From Galaxea fascicularis (taxonomy: Eukaryota; Cnidaria; Anthozoa; Scleractinia; Euphylliidae): 64,000 nt of DNA. The stretch's first letter is position 1. Each line of letters opens with the position of its first letter. This document shows, in pieces, positions 58,301-64,000 of this stretch. The notes beneath the pieces were generated by a model that was not told the DNA's origin, did no database searches, and worked only from the letters and a program-made list of their open reading frames with translations. The DNA is taken from assembly GCA_948470475.1 (NCBI GenBank), contig OX419347.1, forward strand, positions 4,467,572 through 4,531,571. Direction: 5' to 3'. Made by a program: the position numbers and the translations under genes.

Positions 58301-61300
58301 AGTTGTTTTAATGATTCCAACGTGAGCGTGAGAAGAATCGAAACAACTGAATGGTTGACGAATTTAGTAAAAGACTTGAACGCACACTACCTTCAGCACC
58401 ATAAGATAATCTTCACCAGGTTTCGGGGGAGCTTGAATCAGGGAGAAATCGTAAGTTATCTGTTGAATAAAAAAAAACCCTCTTCAGTATACTAGTTTAG
58501 GACAAGAGGTATCTGAATGGGTTAACCTACTCCTATTAAAACTTTTACACGCGGTAGAGTAGTAAGAATTTGAAAATCCGCGGTCTGCACATTTCAACAA
58601 AGATTGACGATAAAGAAGAAAGAATGTCAGTGAAGTAGAAGGGATTTAACTCAGAATGGAAAATAATGGAGCGCAATGAAAAAACAGATCAGACCGAAGA
58701 TACAAGTTTCATGTACAATAGGCTATTGCGAACTTTTGATCATTACCATGACGATGAATTAAAAAAACCCATTATGATAAAATTGATGTTTACGACGAAA
58801 AATACTGAAACATGCATGCTGCGATGCTAGTGACGATGATCAAGATAACGCCGACACTGAGTATAGATTGAGAACGATGGTGATACTAGTGAGCAAGATA
58901 ATGATGGTGATAATGATGTTGGTGATGACGATCAGAACGAGGATGACGATGACGATGACGATGATGATGATGGTGATGACGATGATGATCACGGTGATGA
59001 TGATGATGATGATGGTAGTGATGACGATGATGATGACGGTGATGGTCATGACGATTAGGATGGTGGTGATGATGACAATGATTATGACGATGACGATGAT
59101 GATGATGTGGAAGAAGAACAGAAGGATGAGGAGAAGCACGATGACTGCGTTTAATGGCAAAACGATTTCCTCAAGAAGGCTGATCGAAGACAAGTGACAA
59201 ATCAACCTTACTTTGTAATCTTCGTTGTCAGGATTTCCTTCTTTTGTTACGCACTGGTCCATGAATCGCTGGAAAAAGAAAAAAAACGTTTGGTTCCTGG
59301 AAAATATTTTGATGGAAACATTGTGGCAAATTTTTATCATGATCCTCCATGTCATATTACACCAATGGAAATTTCGGTAGGGTTTAATAGCTATGTGACC
59401 GTGATTTTGCCTAGAGCAATATGATTGATGTTCAGGAACTCTCCAAGAGAACTCGAGGTGTCTAAACCGACAAATGAATCACTGAAGTCCGTTTGTTTAA
59501 TCTTAAGCTTATCACGTTAAGCATAAATAAGGTAATTCGGGTTGCCGTGCTATAAATAGCAACGTTCTGGAATAAACACCGTTATTTTAAACTATCACTG
59601 GTGCTGGAAAGACCGCCGCCCTTTGATTTAACCGTCGCATTGGGTTCAAGGCTCTTGTCTCTTGAAACGCAAAGGCTGAAAAGATTAACTGTGCTGAATC
59701 AAAAAAACTAAGCATAGAAATCAGAAGAAAATTTATTTTTTCACCTCAGCGACTTCTGGATATTTCAAGACAAGCGCATTCATCTGTGCCATGTGACCCG
59801 GAGCGGATGACGTCAGCACCTCTCGCCACCTGCAAAAATGAAATCGGAATATGTTTGTTTGGCATTTATGGACTCGAACACCAGAAATGCTGGCTCCTAT
59901 ATTTGCTGTTAAAGACACTCATTTGTGATCCTACACACATTTTTAACATGAGATAAGGTAAGACGTCCATGTATGAGCAGATTTTTGGTTGGCTATCATT
60001 TTGACACCCCATAGGCACACCTCCTCGATGCCAACGCTCCGTTGTGAACAAAGAAACGCAAACAATATCGCACTTTTAATAGCCAAATTTTCATGAAAAG
60101 GCTCCTAAATGGCCATCATGATGATCCAAGCTGCATTTTCCACTTCCTACAAATATGCAATTTCCTTTCAGTGGAACACAAGCTAGACGTGTAAAGTTAG
60201 TGTTTACTAACGTTCAAAATATGGTCAAAGATAGCACAGATTTCCCTACCACACGGACGAGAAAAAACAAAACTACACAAAACGATTTAGTATTTCCAAT
60301 TTAATTCATTTTATTCCCACCGTTTGTGGCTCGCAATGGCGAGCAAAACTTTTTTCTGTTCAGCCTCCAAAGCTGCATCCAATACGTTTTGATTCTTTTT
60401 GTTCATGAGAATCTCTTGCTTATCAGAAGACAGCAAACACGAAACCACATCAGGGTGACCTCCTATAGCGGCCAAATGCAGAGCAGTGTTCTAAAAAGAA
60501 ATGATAAAGGATAAAGGTCTGGTTTAACTCTGCAACAACAGTGTCCACGTCGTTGGGCATTCTCCACTCCCCACATATTGTATCTTCGGGGACAGGATAC
60601 AGGAAAGGACCCCCCCCCTTCCCTTATTTTTCTCAAAATTGAGAAAAACGCCAAAGCCTGCGAGAGGGCAAAAAAAGTTTTTTGAGAGTGGGCCCTTCCC
60701 TGTCTCTAGGTTTGCATCCGCTACTGATCTGTCCCATATGATGAAAGAGATGCATTTTCTCTTCATTTATATTCACCAAAATTTGATGAATATAGTCTTA
60801 TTTTCTTTGCTTTTCCCAGAAATAACGAGGACAGCCAATTTTATATACTACCACCACGGTTGCCACGTAAGGTTTTTATGATCAGCAAAATCCAAACACA
60901 TTGAGAAGACACCAAAAGGAGAATGGAGTAGGATGAGCATGCAAACTCTCCTGGGTGGTCGCGGATAGGGAGGAGAGCCTTTTCCTATATATTTTGCCTT
61001 AACTGCATTTCAGCCCCAAAGAGAGTCTATACCAGTAGGTTAAGAAAAAAAACACAACCAGTTTCAACTTGAATTCATCTTGGCGTTTGAACGGAAGTGA
61101 AGCCACTATAATCTCTCACAACTTAAAAGTACTAGCTCATGGGAACAATGCTTGTTCAGATTGCCATACCTGATTTTTGTCCAAGAGGTTAATACTCTGA
61201 GGGTGATACTTCAGAATACACTCCACGCACCTCTTCGAACCTCTCATGGCAGCCACATGCAGAGCTGTCCTGTTATTATGATCACTAAGGAAAGAAATAA

Positions 61301-63785
61301 ACAAATTCCTTGCTACTTCTAAAACAACAGTGTTGAGACATCTTCTCAGCAACGCCCAAGCCTTGGTGTTTACCCGCCCCGCTTAGAGTGAAAGCATATA
61401 AACATGTGGATTGCTTGCTCATGCTACTCAGGCCAGAAAGATTTAAAGGAGTAGCGAGTTATGAGGATCTTATACTAGTGCGCAAGCTCATGTCGGGTTG
61501 CAGATCTTTTTCGTTTGCATCCAACTGGTACTTGAAACACGAAAAGCCTTGCCCTAAAGTGAGTTACACAGACAAGTAACTTGAGAATTTTTAGCCTCAC
61601 CTACAGTAATAGATATTCGTAGGAAACTGGGGAAATATTCGTAGGAGACATTACTTTTTCGAACAAATAGATACCTAAGTAAACCTTATAATCATTAGAG
61701 ACCACTTCGTTTCTAAGAAGCGCAAATATTAATTAAAAGAGCCTGGAAAAGTCTCGTACTGAGAAGGTGATGTCTAAGCTTTGTGTGACGCACTGACCCA
61801 GCTAAACAAACTTTATACTAAACGTTTTTCAACAACATGTTCTGAGGTTTGTTTTAGTTTACGTTTAAGAACACAATATCTCTCCAAATGATTCATAATA
61901 CAGCGTATTTAGTAAATACACTTTTGAAGACGATGAAAATGATACTTGTCTTCAATCTTCATAGACTAATACAGGGATTCCAATCAAGAAGCCTACCATC
62001 CCACAGTCGCACCAAGTTTGAGCAGTTGTTCAACCACTCGGTCATGTCCTTCTGCACATGCGAAATGTAGAGCTGTCTTTCCTTGGCTGTTTCTGACGTT
62101 AATGGAGCGAATGTTGCGGCCAGAAAGCAACGCATCCACTATCCCTAGCCAGCCATACCTAAAATCCAAAATTGTTACGAAACATCTTTGGACTTACCCA
62201 ATAATCGCATTTTGCAGTTAAAACAGCATTTTCCAAAATTTTTTCTCAAACAGGCATACTAAATGTTCAACTTACTTTCGTTCATTCCTGTCTACTACAA
62301 AGTAAAATTCATATTTTTCCTGATCGATTATGGAAAAATAGAGTACACCTATCATAACGAACCCAAACAACGTAACGAACCAATAAGAACTCGAAACAAC
62401 AGGCAAACGAAGGAAGGGAGATGCTCTCAAAAATTATTCTCAATAAATTTTGATTTTGTATCCAAATTTGAAAGATTAGGTGAAACAACGCCTATCAATC
62501 AATCAATGATATTTACCCAGGAAGCTCCACTCACCGCGAAGTGGTTTTCAGAGAGGTCCTGGATCCGGATCGAATTGGAATTTGGAAGTGTTGGTTTTTG
62601 GGGAGAGGGGAAAACCGGAGAACCCGGAGAAAAACCCCTCGGAGCAGAGTAGAGAACCAACAACAAACTCAACCCACATATGACGTCGAGTCCAGAAATC
62701 GAACCAGGGCCACATTGGTGGGAGGCGAGTGCTCTCACCACTGCGCCAACCCTGCTCCTCTGCCTATATTACATAACTGGTTTTTGTGGTGCCCAGTTGC
62801 CTTTGTTTTTCGTCCTTCGCACAGGTGTCTCTTTGAAACAATTCTCCGACTTACTTGGCGGCACCGTGGAGAGCTGTGTCCAGGGTGTCTGACGTTACGA
62901 CAGGAGTAGCTTTGTTTCGCTTCATAAACAGCAAGATATTCTGTTGGATAAAAAATTAAGGCTTCCTTGATCAGATCATAATCTGGGTAGGAATTAGTCT
63001 CTTAAAATACTTGAAGTCAACTTTGACTCATTTCAATAAAATAGAAACGCTTAATTTTTGTTTTTCAAAGGCGTGGTGCCTCATACTTCGTCTATTAATG
63101 CACATCATGTTACTACCCAAATGTGCAGCATCTATTCATATCTTTTCATGCAGCAAGCTTTCTGTGAGTTACCTCCAGATTCCCGTGTTTTGCCGCATAG
63201 TGGACTGGGGCGTACCCTGTGATATCCTTATCGGTTATCAGAGGGATGGCTGCGCGTCTCTGTGGAGAAAAAAATTATCGTCAGAATTTTGCTGCGGAAA
63301 ATGAAGATAAGATAGACAATACCGGGGTTGTCAAGGTGAATAAACTTGTTATCCGTGATACAAATTTACGGGTGACATTGCTTACGAGCACACGAAACCA
63401 CCAAAACAAACCGAAAGTGACGTAAGGCAAAAGCCTTCCAGGTTGATCCAGTTTTCCGAATATTTCCGAAAAGGAAAGCTTTTCCAAGGTAACAAAATTC
63501 CGAAGTTCCTCGAATTTTTCCGAAGATTTCGAAGACATCCGACGGTTGCCGTAGAGAATTTATCATTTACACGAAAACGTATCTCATAATTCTGACCTGT
63601 AACAACACCTCCATAGTTGCAGCATTACCCACAGCTACTCTGACACAAGATCGCAGATCCACATCTTTGGCTCTCACATGAGCACCACTGTCAATCAAAA
63701 TCTTAGCTGCTTCTGTCCCACCACGCTCACAAGCTAAGAAGAGAGGGGTGCGGTGGTGTTTGTCACGGGGGTCCACAGTGGCACC
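50934..63785 (-). CDS. TRPA1: TRPA1-like ankyrin-repeat cation channel, 3' 21 exons
   Basis: Twenty-one minus-strand exons, detailed in the four entries that follow, join in frame at every junction with GT/AG splice sites: 2235 bases, 744 codons plus stop. The product is a plasma-membrane TRPA-type cation channel subunit, which assembles as a tetramer: ankyrin repeats, a cysteine-bearing linker, six membrane segments with a pore loop between S5 and S6, and a cytosolic tail. Vertebrate TRPA1 is about 1120 aa, so roughly a third (N-terminal ankyrin repeats and start) lies to the right of the window; no further exon is visible between 63786 and 64000. The best family anchors are NVLDAALEAEQ before the linker, the pore motif TLGELNY and the post-S6 GLAVGDID. 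Orthology to TRPA1, as against a cnidarian TRPA subfamily, needs a tree. There is no sign of decay. Confidence 0.93.
51549..51627. repeat. Inverted repeat in intergenic or intron DNA
   Basis: AAGTTTTCAGAAGTCGAATT at the left and a near-complement at the right (AATACGACGTTTGAAAACTT), with GTATGC/GCATAC arms inside. It is a probable short foldback element between the last two TRPA exons. Confidence 0.6.
52586..57148 (-). CDS. TRPA1: TRPA1-like channel: transmembrane and pore exons
   Basis: Eight exons: 57010-57148 (S1, LLLYLLFVIPLTSVATF), 56870-56911 (42 bp), 56117-56197 (S2, IWVVIITFVHLI), 55593-55759 (S3, S4 with GWMNLILFLRR), 54486-54546, 54313-54384 (S5, LLLFFLFVVGFGSTFYLLL), 53452-53625 (pore and S6) and 52586-52654 (end of S6 and TRP-like helix). 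The filter region is MTLGELNYAGRF; the equivalent human sequence has GDINY, so a Glu stands where human has Asp915. S6 ends MNMLVGLAVGDID, nearly identical to the family consensus. Splice sites are standard throughout. A hAT-like MITE ends about 20 bp into the intron after the pore exon. Confidence 0.94.
52684..52789. mobile_element. Short MITE carrying a G-quadruplex motif
   Basis: Arms CAACTACTCCTCCCCTAACC and complement around a short AT-rich centre. The right arm has GGGTTAGGGGAGGGGAGGG (52756-52774), a textbook G-quadruplex pattern. Related to the element at 53900. Confidence 0.75.
52931..53079. mobile_element. 149-bp MITE with GGCCCCGGTTGTTCAAA ends
   Basis: Ends GGCCCCGGTTGTTCAAACGC and complement. 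The body repeats GGATAGCGCTATCC and GGATAAATA-type palindromes. It belongs with the element at 24639 by terminal sequence. It lies in the intron after the pore exon. Confidence 0.82.
53194..53430. mobile_element. hAT-like MITE next to the pore exon
   Basis: Ends TTAGGGACCAGTCATTATTT and, in complement, TAAGGGACCGGTCATTTTC, with a C-rich right side. Same terminal class as 38918. Its right end is about 21 bp from the splice donor of the 53452-53625 exon. Confidence 0.7.
53900..54012. mobile_element. Second short MITE with G-quadruplex motif
   Basis: Same family as 52684: CTTACCCCTCCCCTAACGC on the left, GGGTTAGGGGAGGGGTGGG on the right (53974-53992), and outer arms near CTGGGTAACTCCGC / GCGTAGTTGCCCAG. 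Confidence 0.72.
58072..59829 (-). CDS. TRPA1: TRPA1-like channel: pre-S1 linker exons
   Basis: Four exons: 59745-59829, 59212-59268, 58391-58459 and 58072-58142. The product runs from RWREVLTSSAPGHMAQMN through RFMDQCVTKEGNPDNEDYK, ITYDFSLIQAPPKPGEDY and HRRINCLTHPVSFI to the start of S1. The 69-bp exon at 58391 is small but unmistakable: it sits between perfect splice sites (TTATTCAACAG and AAG|GTAGTG) and supplies the beta-strand region that human TRPA1 also has. In human TRPA1 this linker carries the electrophile-sensing cysteines 621, 641 and 665; by hand alignment the corresponding residues here are Asn, Ala and Ser. The only linker cysteines I see are in DQC and INC. Two simple-sequence tracts lie in the introns. 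Confidence 0.9.
58201..58300. repeat. GTCA/GTCT tetranucleotide microsatellite
   Basis: Runs of GTCA and GTCT with transitions such as TTTC, then degenerate GTCG and GGTC copies. Intronic in the channel gene. Confidence 0.9.
58868..59115. repeat. Impure GAT/GAC trinucleotide microsatellite
   Basis: About 250 bp of GATGAT, GATGAC, GGTGAT and related triplets. Long reading frames of Met/Thr or Ile/Val across it are artefacts. Intronic in the channel gene. Confidence 0.92.
60321..63785 (-). CDS. TRPA1: TRPA1-like channel: ankyrin-repeat exons
   Basis: Six exons: 63597-63785, 63173-63259, 62855-62940, 61997-62158, 61170-61284 and 60321-60490. They encode about seven ankyrin repeats with the usual TPLFLACERG, APVHYAAKHGNLE, TALHFACAEGHDRVVEQLL, TALHVAAMRGSKRCVECIL and TALHLAAIGGHPDVVSCLL motifs, ending in NVLDAALEAEQKKVLLAIAS, which is characteristic of the last TRPA repeat. 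The first exon enters in phase 0 after acceptor CATTTTTAG, so coding continues upstream. In TRPA channels this region forms the cytosolic stack that couples chemical or thermal signals to the pore. A SINE sits in the intron between 62158 and 62855. Confidence 0.93.
60540..60770. other. Repeat-like intron segment
   Basis: It contains a 9-base C run, then CTCAAAATTGAG and AAGTTTTTTGAGAGTGGGCC. Partial inverted matches (ACAGGATACAGGAAAGG against CCTTCCCTGTCTC) hint at a degraded MITE; the evidence is thin. Confidence 0.3.
62497..62753 (-). mobile_element. tRNA-derived SINE, about 257 bp
   Basis: Read on the minus strand it begins GGTTGGCGCAGTGGTGAGAG, with a good A box. It continues through CACTCGCCTCCCACCAATGT to the B-box-like CTGGTTCGATTTCTGGACTC. 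The body includes GGTTCTCTACTCTGCTCCG, GTTTTTCTCCGGGTTCTCCG and CCCCTCTCCCCAAAAACC. The 3' end has TTGA repeats (ATTGATTGATTGATAGG). The open frame across it is a repeat-derived artefact. Confidence 0.85.
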
Positions 63786-64000
63786 CTAAAAATGATAAGG
63801 GAACGTAATAGTTATGTTTCACGTCCACTACCTTAAAAAGCGTTTGCTTAGCTTTGTGGCGTTGGTAAGTGACTGTGATTTGTTGTAAACTGATTTAGAA
63901 TCGCGATTTAGAATCAATGATCTTCAACTGGTAGGTGTTTGAATAGGAGCGCTAAATACGACTATTACTTCTGAAAGTTAAGAAGAAAGGTGTTGTTTGA
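63786..64000. other. Window edge, intron of the channel gene
   Basis: The next upstream exon of the TRPA-type gene is not in this stretch. No acceptor/donor pair around ankyrin-like sequence is visible. Confidence 0.55.

Noticed and set aside
58840..59355. Long Ile/Val- or Met/Thr-rich reading frames
   Set aside because: They cross the GAT/GAC microsatellite. Only 59212-59268 of this stretch is a real exon of the channel gene.
62499..62741. Minus-strand frame beginning MVRALASHQCGPGS
   Set aside because: It lies inside the tRNA-derived SINE at 62497-62753; such frames recur in coral repeats.

Overview
This is eukaryotic nuclear DNA, almost certainly from an anthozoan cnidarian and most likely a stony coral. 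The reasons are AT-rich, intron-containing genes with GT/AG splice sites; a secreted PAN + EGF + novel C-terminal domain protein; a TRPA-type channel; tRNA-derived SINEs of a kind I associate with coral genomes; and a very dense population of palindromic MITEs. There are no bacterial features. The species cannot be fixed from the sequence alone.

Layout. 1-5.9 kb: no convincing gene, one MITE of the TAA-target type, two short palindromic elements and a fragment of a 105-bp tandem repeat that recurs 29 kb away. 5.9-8.7 kb (+): a two-exon secreted PAN/EGF protein gene. 8.8-10.4 kb: MITEs, one with a clear 9-bp target duplication. 10.9-12.8 kb (+): a putative three-exon small-protein gene carrying a palindromic hexamer-array element in its second intron. 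12.9-15.4 kb: more MITEs, a SINE and two possible downstream exons. 15.8-21.6 kb: a 5.7-kb unit bounded by inverted termini and near-identical direct repeats, itself holding two MITEs and a decayed LINE. 24-25.3 kb: a 1-kb inverted-repeat element with a nested MITE. 25.6-30.05 kb: a long 86-bp minisatellite interrupted by two transposons whose order of insertion can be read from the target sites; one encodes a PAX-like paired domain. 30.8-33 kb: the 105-bp repeat again. 33.5-39.2 kb: foldback and TTAA-flanked elements and an AT-rich array of palindromes.

40.7-49.1 kb (-): a gene I reconstructed from six exons with conserved splice phase; its product (about 290 aa, unresolved 5' end) is not recognised. 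50.9-63.8 kb (-): the 3' 21 exons of a TRPA1-like channel gene, in frame through all junctions, giving 744 codons of ankyrin repeats, linker, six transmembrane segments, pore and C-terminal tail. The gene's 5' end lies beyond the window.

The two minus-strand genes lie head to tail about 1.7 kb apart. Nothing in the window suggests a shared pathway for the genes; the main biological story is one well-preserved sensory channel and one novel gene embedded in nested mobile DNA. All intron/exon models were made by eye and need RNA evidence.
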